A stretch of 64,000 nucleotides of DNA from Arsenicicoccus sp. oral taxon 190 (lineage in GTDB: Bacteria > Actinomycetota > Actinomycetes > Actinomycetales > Dermatophilaceae): contig NZ_CP012070.1 of the NCBI RefSeq assembly GCF_001189535.1, forward strand, positions 1,054,001 to 1,118,000, read 5' to 3'. The notes beneath the pieces were generated by a model. It worked only from the letters and a program-made list of their open reading frames with translations, was not told the DNA's origin and ran no database searches. Below, piece after piece: positions 49,229-58,071 of the stretch (its first letter is position 1; every line of letters begins with the position of its first letter). Both the position numbers and the translations under genes were made by a program.

Positions 49229-50302
49229 ATGGACTTCCTGAGCACCTTGCTGCGGCCGATCGAGATCGCCGTCGCCTGGATCATGTACGGCTTCCACCAG
49301 CTGTTCACGACCATCGGCATGGACCCCGAGGGGGGTCTCACCTGGGGCTTGTCCATCGTCGGGCTGGTGGTGGTCATCCGGATCCTGATCACCCCGCTGT
49401 TCATCAAGCAGCTGCACGCGTCGCGCAAGATGACGCTGATCCAGCCGGAGCTGCAGAAGATCCAGGCGAAGTACAAGGGCAAGACCGACCCGGAGTCCCG
49501 TCAGAAGATGACGGAAGAGACGATGGCGCTCTACAAGGAGTCCGGGACCAACCCGTTCTCCTCCTGCATGCCGATCCTGCTGCAGATGCCGATCTTCTTC
49601 GCGCTCTTCAACGTCCTCAACGGGCTCGGCGCCATCGCCAAGGGCACCCGCGACGCGGTCGGCCCGATCACGGCCGCCGTCGCCCACCAGGCCGAGGCCT
49701 CGACCTTCTGGGGCGTGCAGCTGTCCGACAAGTTCGTGGGCAGCGAGGACCTCAACGCCAAGGTCATCACGATCGTGCTCATCGTGCTCATGTCCATCAC
49801 GCAGTTCACGTCGCAGCACCAGGCCATGACCAAGAACATGCCGGCGTCCGCGATGGACAACCCGATGTTCAAGCAGCAGCGCATCCTGCTCTACGTCATG
49901 CCCGTCGTCTTCGCCGTCTCCGGCATCAACTTCCCCATCGGTGTGCTCATCTACTGGCTCGTCACCAACCTGTGGTCGATGGGCCAGCAGTTCTACACCA
50001 TCGGTCGTATGCCGACCCCCGGCTCGCCCGCCTACGAGCGGCTCGAGGCCAAGCGCAAGGCGCAGGGCAAGGCGATGCCCGGCGCCCACTCGCTGAAGCG
50101 CTCCGACGCCGGCCAGGCCACCGTCGAGGGCGAGGTCGTCGAGTCGCCGGTCCGCCAGAGCGGTCAGCGGCAGCAGCCGAAGCGCAAGGGCCGCAAGGGA
50201 TCCGGCCGCGGACCGGGTGGGTCCACGTCGGGCGGGTCTACGTCGGGTGGGTCCACATCGGGCGGGCCTGCGTCGGGTGGCTCGAGCTCGGCGCGCGGCT
50301 GA
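49229..50302 (+). CDS. yidC: YidC/Oxa1 membrane protein insertase
   Basis: 357 residues. No large N-terminal periplasmic domain, as in Gram-positives. Core: PIEIAVAWIMYGFHQLFTTI, GLTWGLSIVGLVVVIRILIT, KMTLIQPELQKIQAKYKGKT, SCMPILLQMPIFFALFNVL, then FAVSGINFPIGVLIYWLVTN. A basic tail follows, and finally near-identical GGSTS repeats (18-bp DNA units at about 50218-50285). Inserts and folds membrane proteins with SecYEG. ATG 49229. Confidence 0.97.
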   Translation: MDFLSTLLRPIEIAVAWIMYGFHQLFTTIGMDPEGGLTWGLSIVGLVVVIRILITPLFIKQLHASRKMTLIQPELQKIQAKYKGKTDPESRQKMTEETMALYKESGTNPFSSCMPILLQMPIFFALFNVLNGLGAIAKGTRDAVGPITAAVAHQAEASTFWGVQLSDKFVGSEDLNAKVITIVLIVLMSITQFTSQHQAMTKNMPASAMDNPMFKQQRILLYVMPVVFAVSGINFPIGVLIYWLVTNLWSMGQQFYTIGRMPTPGSPAYERLEAKRKAQGKAMPGAHSLKRSDAGQATVEGEVVESPVRQSGQRQQPKRKGRKGSGRGPGGSTSGGSTSGGSTSGGPASGGSSSARG

Positions 50303-50395
50303 CCCTCGGGCCCTGCGCCCCCCCAGACCTCGACCGGCGCCTCCGGGACGACCCTCGTCCTCCCGCCGGTCACCACGAGAAGAAAGGCACATCCC

Positions 50396-50998
50396 ATGAG
50401 CGAGACGACGCAGGAGAGCCAGGTCGCGGGCACCGTCGCCCCCGCCGGGGCCCCCGCCGACGAGCCCGGCACCGAGACGCCCCAGGCCGAGACGCCCCAG
50501 GTCGAGAGCACCAGCCGCTCGTCGCGGCTGGAGCTGCTCGAGCGCGAGGGGGAGGTCGCGGCGGACTTCCTCGAGACGCTGCTCGATATCGCCGACATGG
50601 ACGGTGACATCGACGTGGACGTCGACGGCGACCGCGCCTCCATCGCGATCGTGGACTCCGACGAGGGCCGGGTGCCGCGCAAGCTCGTCGGTGACCGTGG
50701 CCGCGTGCTCGAGGCGCTGCAGGAGCTGACCCGCCTGGCCGTGCAGGCCGAGACCGGTGAGCGCTCCCGCCTCATGCTGGACGTGGCGGGGCACCGGGCC
50801 GCGCGGCGTACCGAGCTCGTCGAGCTGGCGCGCGACGCCGCTCGGGAGGTCAAGGAGTCCGGGCAGGAGAAGGCGCTGCCGGCGATGTCGGCCTTCGAGC
50901 GCAAGGTGGTCCACGACGAGGTGCTGGCCGCGGGCCTGTCCTCCGAGTCCGAGGGTGCCGAGCCGCATCGCCACGTCGTGGTGCTGCCTGCGTCATGA
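50396..50998 (+). CDS. jag: Jag/KhpB-type RNA-binding protein (KH and R3H domains)
   Basis: 200 residues. A Pro/Glu/Thr-rich start precedes EGEVAADFLETLLDIADMDG, a KH domain with VGDRGRVLEALQELTRLAVQ, and an R3H domain with ERSRLMLDVAGHRAARRTEL and PAMSAFERKVVHDEV. It binds RNA, and with KhpA controls translation and cell elongation in Gram-positives. AGAAAGG lies upstream of ATG 50396. Overlaps rsmG by four bases (ATGA). Confidence 0.95.
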   Translation: MSETTQESQVAGTVAPAGAPADEPGTETPQAETPQVESTSRSSRLELLEREGEVAADFLETLLDIADMDGDIDVDVDGDRASIAIVDSDEGRVPRKLVGDRGRVLEALQELTRLAVQAETGERSRLMLDVAGHRAARRTELVELARDAAREVKESGQEKALPAMSAFERKVVHDEVLAAGLSSESEGAEPHRHVVVLPAS

Positions 50999-51777
50999 CG
51001 TCCGACCACGACCCGCGCCCCGTGAGCGAGACCGGCAGCGCCGCCCCCCAGGAGGGGGCGGCGCTGCCGCATGTGCCCGAGGCGGCGCGCCAGGTCTTCG
51101 GGGAGCGGCTGCCCCTGGCCGAGGGCTTCGTCGCGGCGCTGGCGAGCACCGGCGTGGAGCACGGGCTGATCGGGCCCCGCGAGGTCCCCCGGCTGTGGGA
51201 GCGGCACGTCCTCAACTGCGCGGTGGTCGCCGAGCTCGTCCCGACCGGCGAGGGCATCGTGGACATCGGGTCGGGCGCCGGCCTGCCGGGTCTGGCCCTG
51301 GCGATCGCGAGCCCCGGCAGCGAGGTCCACCTGGTCGAGCCCCGGCACCGCGCCACCGACTGGCTGACCCGGACCGCCGCGGCGATCGGCCTGGACAACG
51401 TCGTGGTCCACCAGGGTCGGGCCCAGGACGTCGTGGGCGACGTGGTGGCCCCCGTCGCCACGGCGCGGGCGGTGACGCGGATCGGTCAGCTGGCGCTGTG
51501 GTGCGCCCCCCTGCTGCCGGGCGGCGGCGTCCTGCTCGCCCTCAAGGGGTCCAGCGTGGAGCGTGAGCTGACGGAGGACGCCAGGGCGCTGCGCGCCGCC
51601 GACGTCGTGGAGCTCGACATCGTGCGCTGCGGTGCGGACGTGCTGGAGGTGCCGACCACGGTGGCCCGGCTTGTTCTGGCCGCCGACCACCGACCCGGGG
51701 TCGCCGTCCGCGGGGATGGGCCCGGCCTGCGACGCGGCCGGGCAGGGAAGGGCCGTCGGCGCGACAGTGCCTCCTGA
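50995..51777 (+). CDS. rsmG: 16S rRNA (guanine-527-N7) methyltransferase
   Basis: 260 residues. SAM-dependent fold: VPRLWERHVLNCAVVAELVP, GIVDIGSGAGLPGLALAIAS (motif I), SEVHLVEPRHRATDW, VTRIGQLALWCAPLLPGGGV, ALKGSSVERELTEDA. RsmG methylates G527 of 16S rRNA. The C-terminus is extended by a basic tail (GLRRGRAGKGRRRDSAS). Coupled to jag. Confidence 0.95.
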   Translation: MTSDHDPRPVSETGSAAPQEGAALPHVPEAARQVFGERLPLAEGFVAALASTGVEHGLIGPREVPRLWERHVLNCAVVAELVPTGEGIVDIGSGAGLPGLALAIASPGSEVHLVEPRHRATDWLTRTAAAIGLDNVVVHQGRAQDVVGDVVAPVATARAVTRIGQLALWCAPLLPGGGVLLALKGSSVERELTEDARALRAADVVELDIVRCGADVLEVPTTVARLVLAADHRPGVAVRGDGPGLRRGRAGKGRRRDSAS

Positions 51778-51844
51778 GGCTCCCCACCCCATCCTTATCG
51801 TTGTGCCACGTGCGGGCGCGTCCATGGCGGGTCTGCAGGGCTGC

Positions 51845-51858
51845 GTTTCACGTGAAAC
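51845..51858. promoter_or_regulatory. parS site upstream of parA
   Basis: GTTTCACGTGAAAC, exact 14-bp core, between rsmG and parA. A candidate parA -10, TAGAGT, is at 51935-51940. ParB bound here nucleates the partition complex and may regulate parAB. Confidence 0.88.
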
Positions 51859-51979
51859 ACCGCGTCCTCCGAACGCGCCCAAAATGGGCAGCACCGCCCC
51901 GTGGCGCCTGGTCCGTGACGGTGGCCCCCGCGTCTAGAGTGGACGCTTGGCATCAGCATGTGGCACGAGGAGTGTGGGT

Positions 51980-53623
51980 GTGAGCGTCGCGACCGGGTTG
52001 GGATGGCCTGACCTTCAGCTGCCGGGGGGTGGTTCCGGGCTCGGCTGGCCCGCCCCTGTTTCACGTGAAACACCCGGCGCGCGCCACGAGACCCTGCGCA
52101 CGGCGGTCCCGGACGAGGACGGCCTGCCGGAGGAGGCGGCGTACGAGGAGCCCGTGCCTGAGCATGCCTCGGTTGAAGAGCCAGTGCTCGAGGAGCCTGT
52201 GGTCGAGGAGCCCGTGCTCGAGGATCCTGTGCTCGAGGAAGCCACCTCGCCCGCCGAGGGACTGGGCGACGGACTCGGCAGCATCGCCCAGAGCTGGAGC
52301 GACGACCTGCCCGGCGAGGGCTATCAGCCGGAGCAGCGGTTGCGGGCCCACCGCCCCCGCGGCGCCGAAGCGGCCGCCCACGCCGAGGTGCAGAGCCGAT
52401 TCCTCGGAGGGACGGGCTCGGACGACCGCAAGTCCCGCCTCGCCGTCGCGTGGCAGGACGCTCCCAGTCGTCAGGTCCCCGACGCGGCCCTCTTCGGCGA
52501 CGCCTCCCACGCCGCGAGGACCGAGCTCGCCGAGATGGCGGCGGCCGTCACCACCGACGAGCCGGTTTCCCGTGAAACACCCGAGGTGGACGTGGTCTCG
52601 ACGTTCGCTGCGCAGCAGGACGCCCCTGACGACCGCACCGAGGAGAGCCTCTCCATGACCCAGGCGACCATCGACGCACCGGGGACCCCCGTGGCAGCAC
52701 CGGCCTCGGCCGACGAGCCGCGGGAGAGCGCGACGTTCGGCTCCTCAAGCGCAGCCGATGCCCCGTCACCGCTGGGTCGCGCGCAGGCCACCGGCGACCC
52801 CCTCCCCGCCCCGAGGCGCACCCGGGTCATGACGGTCGCCAACCAGAAGGGCGGGGTCGGCAAGACGACCACGACCGTCAACGTGGCCGCAGCCCTCGCG
52901 CAGGCGGGTCTGCGGGTGCTCGTGCTCGACCTCGACCCGCAGGGCAACGCCTCCACCGCACTGGGCATCCCGCACCACGCCGAGGTGCCGAGCGTCTACG
53001 ACGTCCTCGTCGACGGCGCGCCGATCGCCGACGTCGTGCAGGCGTGCCCCGACGTCCCCAACCTGTGGTGCGCGCCCGCGACCATCGACCTGGCCGGCGC
53101 CGAGATCGAGCTCGTGTCGTTGGTGGCGCGCGAGATGCGGCTGGCCCGCGCGCTCACGGCATACCTGCGACGCATGGAGGACGAGGACCAGCGGATCGAC
53201 TACGTCCTGGTCGACTGCCCCCCGAGCCTCGGGTTGCTGACGATCAACGCCTTCGTCGCTGCAGAGGAGGTCTTCATCCCCATCCAGTGCGAGTACTACG
53301 CGCTCGAGGGCCTGTCGCAGCTGCTCAAGAACATCGAGCTCATCAAGGCCCACCTCAATCCCTCGCTGCACGTCTCGACCATCCTGCTCACCATGTATGA
53401 CGGTCGGACCCGACTCTCGGCGCAGGTGGCGGACGAGGTCAGGCGGCACTTCGGCCAGCAGGTCGTGCGCTCCACGGTGCCGCGCTCGGTGCGGATCTCC
53501 GAGGCGCCGAGCCACGGTCAGACCGTGATGACCTACGACCCCACCAGCAGTGGGGCCCTGTCCTACGCCGCGGCCGCGGTCGAGATCGCCCGGCAGGGTG
53601 CCGGCGAGGGAGGTAACCGATGA
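51980..53623 (+). CDS. parA: ParA chromosome-partitioning ATPase with long N-terminal extension
   Basis: 547 residues if started at GTG 51980 (GAGGAG at 51967-51972). Residues ~1-275 are an acidic, low-complexity extension containing a repeated EEPV(L/V) run near residues 65-90. The ParA core then begins: RTRVMTVANQKGGVGKTTTT (deviant Walker A), VLVLDLDPQGNASTALGI, DYVLVDCPPSLGLLTINAFV, IPIQCEYYALEGLSQLLKNI. An in-frame ATG at 52655 has AGGAGAG at 52641-52647 and would give a normal 322-residue ParA, so both products are possible. The extension carries parS and parS-like sites (VSRET codons). ParA forms gradients on DNA that move ParB-parS complexes. Confidence 0.93.
   Translation: MSVATGLGWPDLQLPGGGSGLGWPAPVSRETPGARHETLRTAVPDEDGLPEEAAYEEPVPEHASVEEPVLEEPVVEEPVLEDPVLEEATSPAEGLGDGLGSIAQSWSDDLPGEGYQPEQRLRAHRPRGAEAAAHAEVQSRFLGGTGSDDRKSRLAVAWQDAPSRQVPDAALFGDASHAARTELAEMAAAVTTDEPVSRETPEVDVVSTFAAQQDAPDDRTEESLSMTQATIDAPGTPVAAPASADEPRESATFGSSSAADAPSPLGRAQATGDPLPAPRRTRVMTVANQKGGVGKTTTTVNVAAALAQAGLRVLVLDLDPQGNASTALGIPHHAEVPSVYDVLVDGAPIADVVQACPDVPNLWCAPATIDLAGAEIELVSLVAREMRLARALTAYLRRMEDEDQRIDYVLVDCPPSLGLLTINAFVAAEEVFIPIQCEYYALEGLSQLLKNIELIKAHLNPSLHVSTILLTMYDGRTRLSAQVADEVRRHFGQQVVRSTVPRSVRISEAPSHGQTVMTYDPTSSGALSYAAAAVEIARQGAGEGGNR
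52057..52072. promoter_or_regulatory. parS site inside parA
   Basis: TGTTTCACGTGAAACA, perfect 16-bp parS, encoding PVSRETP in the ParA N-terminal extension. Confidence 0.9.
52565..52578. promoter_or_regulatory. parS-like site inside parA
   Basis: GTTTCCCGTGAAAC, one mismatch to the parS core, again encoding VSRET. Confidence 0.6.
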
Positions 53624-54759
53624 GTGAGAAGCGACGCGGCCTGGGCCGCGGCCTCGGCGCCCTGATCCCGCAGGCCCCGGCCGGCGATCGCCCGGTCGAC
53701 GTGTTCTTCCCCGACGCGGAGCGGCTCGCGCCCGGGACGGACGCCGATGTTTCACGTGAATCCACGCCACGGGGTGCTGCTGACGCGGTCATGGCTCCCG
53801 ACGACCTGCGGGGCCTCGGTCTGGGTCGGCGTCCCCTGGACCCCAGCCTCATCGCGTCCGTGACCTCCGAAGCGGCCACCCGCGGCGAGGGTGGGCTGAC
53901 CGCCGTCCCCGGAGCCGCCTACGCCGAGGTGCCGGTCGGCAGCATCCAGCCCAATGCCAAGCAGCCGCGCCAGGTCTTCGACGAGGACGACATGTCCGAG
54001 CTCGTGCACAGCGTGCGCGAGATCGGTGTCCTGCAGCCGATCGTCGTGCGCCCGCTGCGCGAGGCCGCGCACCCCGACCACCCGGACGCGGAGTACGAGC
54101 TCATCATGGGTGAGCGCCGTTGGCGCGCCACCCAGGCCGCCGGGCTGGCGACCGTCCCCGCGATCGTCCGTCAGACCGACGACGACGAGATGCTGCGCCA
54201 CGCGCTGCTGGAGAACCTCCACCGCGCCCAGCTCAACCCGCTCGAGGAGGCCGCCGCCTACCAGCAGCTGCTCGAGGACTTCGGCTGCACCCACGACGAG
54301 CTCGCGTCCAAGCTCGGTCGTTCGCGACCGCAGATCTCCAACACCATCCGGCTGCTGCGCCTCCCCCCGCTGGTGGCTCGCCGCGTGGCCGCCGGGGTGC
54401 TCAGCGCCGGCCATGCCCGTGCCCTGCTGGGTCTGGACGACGCCGCGGCCATGGAGCGGCTCGCCCAGCGCATCGTGGCCGAGGGGCTGTCCGTGCGCTC
54501 GGTCGAGGAGATCGTCGCCCTCGGGGGCGACGGGTCGAGCGAGCCGAAGCAGCGGGCTCCCCGCAGCTCCGAGCCACGCCCCGAGCTGGACGACCTGGCG
54601 AGCTCGTTGGCCGACCAGCTCGAGACCCGCGTGCAGGTGTCGATGGGCAAGCGCAAGGGCAGGCTCACCGTGGAGTTCGCCTCGATGGAGGACCTGCATC
54701 GCATCCTGGCCCTCATGGGACACGAAGGGCCCGACGGCCACGACACCCACGACGCGTAG
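53620..54759 (+). CDS. parB: ParB chromosome-partitioning protein
   Basis: 379 residues, ATGA overlap with parA. N-terminal ParA-interaction motif RRGLGRGLGALIP, CTP-binding domain with VPVGSIQPNAKQPRQVFDED, LVHSVREIGVLQPIVVRPL and ELIMGERRWRATQAAGLATV, helix-turn-helix DELASKLGRSRPQISNTIRL, and C-terminal dimerisation domain ending in HRILALMGHEG. It binds parS, spreads as a CTP-gated clamp, and with ParA segregates origins. A parS-like site (53749) lies in its own N-terminal codons. Confidence 0.97.
   Translation: MSEKRRGLGRGLGALIPQAPAGDRPVDVFFPDAERLAPGTDADVSRESTPRGAADAVMAPDDLRGLGLGRRPLDPSLIASVTSEAATRGEGGLTAVPGAAYAEVPVGSIQPNAKQPRQVFDEDDMSELVHSVREIGVLQPIVVRPLREAAHPDHPDAEYELIMGERRWRATQAAGLATVPAIVRQTDDDEMLRHALLENLHRAQLNPLEEAAAYQQLLEDFGCTHDELASKLGRSRPQISNTIRLLRLPPLVARRVAAGVLSAGHARALLGLDDAAAMERLAQRIVAEGLSVRSVEEIVALGGDGSSEPKQRAPRSSEPRPELDDLASSLADQLETRVQVSMGKRKGRLTVEFASMEDLHRILALMGHEGPDGHDTHDA
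53749..53762. promoter_or_regulatory. parS-like site inside parB
   Basis: GTTTCACGTGAATC, one mismatch from the core, encoding VSRES. Confidence 0.65.
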
Positions 54760-54803
54760 CCGCGCGCGCCGCGCGCGTACCAGCTCGCACCGCCACGCCC
54801 GAC

Positions 54804-54846
54804 GATCGACGCCGAGAGTACCTCTAGGGTTCTCTCGGCGTCGATC
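54804..54846. terminator. Bidirectional terminator between parB and the ligase gene
   Basis: Perfect 15-bp arms GATCGACGCCGAGAG (54804-54818) and CTCTCGGCGTCGATC (54832-54846) with a 13-base loop, in a convergent gap. Confidence 0.8.
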
Positions 54847-54900
54847 GGCTCATCTACGGATGTCTAGCGTTGCGACAGCGGCATCCTCAGCGGCGCTCGG

Positions 54901-55851
54901 TCACGCGTGGTGCTCGGCGATGACCGCCTGAGCGAGCTCGGCGAAGACCTCGGCCGCATCCAGCCCGGCGCCGGCCAGGGCGAGCGGCACCTGGCTCGTC
55001 TCGGTGAGGCCCGGTGAGACGCTGCACTCCAGGAACCACGGCGTCCCCGCCGCGTCCACGATGAGGTCGGTCCGGGAGAGGTGGCGATGGTCCAGCACCT
55101 CGTGGGCCGTGACCGCCGCCGCCAGGGCTGCACGGGTGGCCTCGGGCGACAGCCGCGCGGGCGTGAAGTACTCCGTCTCGCCGGCGTTGTACATGTGGTC
55201 GTAGTCGAAGACGCCGTCGACGGGGCAGATCTCGACGGGCGGCAGGGCCTCCAGCTCGCCGCCGGGTCGCGCCAGCACCGTCACCGACACCTCGGTCCCC
55301 TCGACGAGATGCTCGACGAGGGCCAGCTCGTCATACGCATAGGCATCGACGAGGGCGGCGCCCAGCTCGGCGGCGGTCCTTGCGACGTGGAAGCCCAGGG
55401 CGGAGCCACCCCGCGCCGGCTTGACCGCGAGCGGCAGCCCGAGGTCACCGGCGAGGCGTTCGAGGACGAGACCGGCCCCCAGCTGCCGGAAGGTGCTGTG
55501 GGCCACGGCCACATGGGCCGGGGTCGCGAGGCCGGCGCGGGCCACGAGCGCCTTGGCGACCGGCTTGTCCCAGGCCAGCCGCGCGCCGGTGCCCCGCGGC
55601 CCGACGAAGGGGACCCCGAGGTGGTGCAGGACGTCGCGCAGCGAGCCGTTCTCGCCCGGGCTGCCGTGCAGGGTGGGCCACACCAGGTCGGGCACCAGGG
55701 TGTCGATGGTGCCCAGCAGGGTGCGGTCCAGGTCGGCGACGTGGACGTCGAATCCCTTGCTGCGCAAGGCTTCTGCCAGGCGGCGACCGGATCGGACGGA
55801 GACCTCGCGCTCGTGCGAGAGGCCACCGGCGAGGACGAGGACAGTGGTCAT
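54901..55851 (-). CDS. D-alanine-D-alanine ligase-like ATP-grasp enzyme
   Basis: 316 residues. VLVLAGGLSHEREVSVRSGR matches the Ddl N-terminus, then VWPTLHGSPGENGSLRDVLH, VGPRGTGARLAWDKPVAKAL, LPLAVKPARGGSALGFHVAR and LSRTDLIVDAAGTPWFLECS, SPGLTETSQVPLAL, with Mg/ATP-binding residues. Ddl joins two D-Ala for peptidoglycan. Many actinobacteria carry this second, parB-linked copy besides the one near thiL/murF-type loci, so its substrate might differ. The start overlaps the upstream aminotransferase stop (ATGA). Confidence 0.85.
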   Translation of the reverse strand: MTTVLVLAGGLSHEREVSVRSGRRLAEALRSKGFDVHVADLDRTLLGTIDTLVPDLVWPTLHGSPGENGSLRDVLHHLGVPFVGPRGTGARLAWDKPVAKALVARAGLATPAHVAVAHSTFRQLGAGLVLERLAGDLGLPLAVKPARGGSALGFHVARTAAELGAALVDAYAYDELALVEHLVEGTEVSVTVLARPGGELEALPPVEICPVDGVFDYDHMYNAGETEYFTPARLSPEATRAALAAAVTAHEVLDHRHLSRTDLIVDAAGTPWFLECSVSPGLTETSQVPLALAGAGLDAAEVFAELAQAVIAEHHA

Positions 55852-57158
55852 GACACATCCGGTGAGGGGAGGAGGACCCGGGAGGTCCGCGAGCGGGTGG
55901 AGTCGTCGTAGGGCCCGAAGGTGTCGAGGAGCTCCTGCTCCCGCTCGACGACCGTCGCGAACCTGCGGACCCCCTCGTGGATGCGCTCCACGGAGGGGTA
56001 GGAGAAGTTGAGCCGGGCGTTGCGGCGGCCCGTGCCGTCGGCGTAGAAGCCGGTGCCGGGGGCGTAGGCGACGAGCTCCTTGACCGCGAGGGGCAGCATG
56101 GCCTTGGTGTCCAGCCCCTCGGGCAGCTCGATCCAGAAGAACAGGCCGCCGCGCGGCAGGTGCCAGGTCGCCTGGGGCAGCAGCGACGTCAGCGCCGCCG
56201 CCATCGCGTCGCGACGCTCCTGGTAGAGCTCGCGGTAGCTCGCGGTCTGCGCCTGCCAGTCCCACTCGGCGAGGTATCGCGAGGCGACCGCCTGGGAGAA
56301 GGCGCTAGGGCACAGGATCGCGGCCTCGTTGGCGAGCACGAGCTTCTCGCGCACGGCGTGCGGAGCGACGGCCCAGCCCACCCGCAGCCCCGCGGCGAAG
56401 ATCTTGGAGAAGGTACCGAGGTAGATGACGCCGTCCTCGTCCATCGACTTCAGCGCCGGGTAGGTCCGGCCCTCGAAGCCGAGCAGGCCGTAGGGGTTGT
56501 CCTCCACCACGAGGATGTGGTGCCGCCGGCAGATCTCCAGCACCCGCGGGCGCCGCTCGTCGGACAGCGCGGTGCCCGCGGGGTTCTGGAAGGTCGGGAC
56601 CGTGTAGAGGAACTTGATGCGCCGACCCTGCCCCTGCAGCCGGACGATGTGCTCCTCGAGGGCTTCCGGCACGATCCCGTCGCTATCGCACGGCACGTGC
56701 ACCACATCGGCCTGGTAAGCCGCGAACACGCCGAGCGCGCCCACGTAGGAGGGGGACTCGGCCAGGACGACGTCCTGGGGGTCCACGAAGACCCGCGTGA
56801 CCAGGTCCAGCGCCTGCTGGGACCCGGTGGTCATGACGATGTCGTCCGGGTGGGCCCGCAACCCCTCCAGGGCCATCACTTCCAGCAGCTGCTCGCGCAG
56901 CCGCTCGTCGCCCTGCCCCGAGGAGTACTGCAGCGCCGTGAGCCCCTGCTTCATCAACAGCTGCTGGACGGTGTCCCCGAGGATGTCCATCGGCAGCGCC
57001 TGGATGTTGGGCATGCCGCCCGCCAACGACACCACCTCGGGTCGGGACGCCACCGCGAAGAGAGCTCGGATCTCGCTGACCTTCATCCCGGAGGTGCGGG
57101 CGGCATACGACTCGACCCAGGGGTCGAGGCGCGAGCCGACGGGATGGTGGTCGTTCAT
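55848..57158 (-). CDS. PLP-dependent aminotransferase, class I/II (MocR-AAT/2-aminoadipate type)
   Basis: 436 residues. VVSLAGGMPNIQALPMDILG, ALQYSSGQGDERLREQLLEV, DDIVMTTGSQQALDLVTRVF, FLYTVPTFQNPAGTALSDER, ILVVEDNPYGLLGFEGRTYP and the PLP-lysine in YLGTFSKIFAAGLRVGWAVA. C-terminal FFWIELPEGLDTKAMLP and NARLNFSYPS. It belongs to the LysN/2-aminoadipate aminotransferase-like group; the donor is unknown. Operon with the downstream ATP-grasp ligase, suggesting a joint role such as supplying or ligating D- or unusual amino acids. Confidence 0.9.
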   Translation of the reverse strand: MNDHHPVGSRLDPWVESYAARTSGMKVSEIRALFAVASRPEVVSLAGGMPNIQALPMDILGDTVQQLLMKQGLTALQYSSGQGDERLREQLLEVMALEGLRAHPDDIVMTTGSQQALDLVTRVFVDPQDVVLAESPSYVGALGVFAAYQADVVHVPCDSDGIVPEALEEHIVRLQGQGRRIKFLYTVPTFQNPAGTALSDERRPRVLEICRRHHILVVEDNPYGLLGFEGRTYPALKSMDEDGVIYLGTFSKIFAAGLRVGWAVAPHAVREKLVLANEAAILCPSAFSQAVASRYLAEWDWQAQTASYRELYQERRDAMAAALTSLLPQATWHLPRGGLFFWIELPEGLDTKAMLPLAVKELVAYAPGTGFYADGTGRRNARLNFSYPSVERIHEGVRRFATVVEREQELLDTFGPYDDSTRSRTSRVLLPSPDVS

Positions 57159-57303
57159 GCGGCGCTCCTTCGGTCAGCAGGATCCCGGCCCGTGCGGGCA
57201 GCAGGGTGGGCCCGTAGCCTGGGGGAGCCGAGACCTGCAGTCTGTCACGATGCCCCCAGGTGGCGTCGGCAGGTCCGGGACGCGTCGTCGAGAGGAGAGG
57301 CCC

Positions 57304-57963
57304 GTGAGCGGGCGCGAGGTGGTGCCGCTGTCGGCGGCGACCGTCGACCTGCTGCGGGACCCCTGCAGAGGGTGCGTGCGCTGGCTGCGCGACCCCGTGG
57401 AGGCGCGCGCGTCCGGCGAGCGGCGCTCTGTCTCCCGGCAGCGGGAGTGGGCCGGTGACGTCACGCGACGCTGGGGTCCTCCGGGCGTCGTCGTCCGCGT
57501 CGAGGGTCGGACCGTGGCCCATGCGGTGGCGGCGCCCTCGGCGTTCGTGCCCCGCGCCGCCATCCCGGCCACCGCGCCCGTCAGCGCCGACGCCGTGCTC
57601 CTGCTGTCGCTGTCCTCCGAGAGCCGGGTGCACACCAAGGCCGCGCTCCACGGGCTGGTGCGTCAGGTGGTGCGCCGCCAGGTGCGCGCGATCGAGGCGT
57701 ATGGCGGCCCCGCCGTGGTCCCCGGGTGCCTCTCCGGGGCGGGCCCGGGCGCGGCCCTGCATGACCTGCCGTGGCCCCCGCCGGACGTGTGCCGCATCCC
57801 GACCCGGCTGCTCACGGACATCGGGTTCGTCGTGGTGCGCGAGCACCCCACCACGCCCCGGCTGCGGCTGGACCTGCGCACCGTCGCCACCGTGGCCGAG
57901 GACGTGACGGCGGCGCTGAGGCGGCTCGTGCCCGAGCGCACGACGGCGCCCGCCGCGACGTAG
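57304..57963 (+). CDS. Acetyltransferase-like protein of the trx/par region
   Basis: 219 residues from GTG 57304 (GAGAGGAGAGG upstream). N-terminal LSAATVDLLRDPCRGCVRWL, a middle acetyltransferase-like sheet VLLLSLSSESRVHTKAALHG, a basic RQVVRRQVRAIEAYG helix, and RIPTRLLTDIGFVVVREHPT then LRLDLRTVATVAED. Actinobacterial homologues between trxA and the parB-linked ligase are called GNAT acetyltransferases, but the acetyl-CoA loop is poorly defined. Function is uncertain. Confidence 0.6.
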   Translation: MSGREVVPLSAATVDLLRDPCRGCVRWLRDPVEARASGERRSVSRQREWAGDVTRRWGPPGVVVRVEGRTVAHAVAAPSAFVPRAAIPATAPVSADAVLLLSLSSESRVHTKAALHGLVRQVVRRQVRAIEAYGGPAVVPGCLSGAGPGAALHDLPWPPPDVCRIPTRLLTDIGFVVVREHPTTPRLRLDLRTVATVAEDVTAALRRLVPERTTAPAAT

Positions 57964-58018
57964 CCGCACGACGGCGCCGGCGGCGACCTAGGCGCACGAC
58001 AGCGCCCGCCGCGACCCA
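57936..58018. repeat. Three imperfect 28-bp tandem repeats
   Basis: Units beginning GCGCACGACGGCGCCCGCCG (57936), GCCGCACGACGGCGCCGGCG (57963) and GGCGCACGACAGCGCCCGCC (57991) span the end of the acetyltransferase-like gene and its TAG. Slippage of the last codons is the simplest origin. Confidence 0.65.
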
Positions 58019-58071
58019 GGGGCCGGCGGCGGGCGCCATACGTCTCGGGCGCTCAGGTGAGCGCCGCGAGG

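Noticed and set aside
48632..50974. 780-codon minus-strand frame opposite yidD-yidC-jag
   Set aside because: Antisense shadow of three well-identified genes.
57174..57638. Leftward 154-codon frame in the acetyltransferase-like gene
   Set aside because: Antisense frame without domains; the plus-strand gene has a proper ribosome site and fits the conserved neighbourhood.
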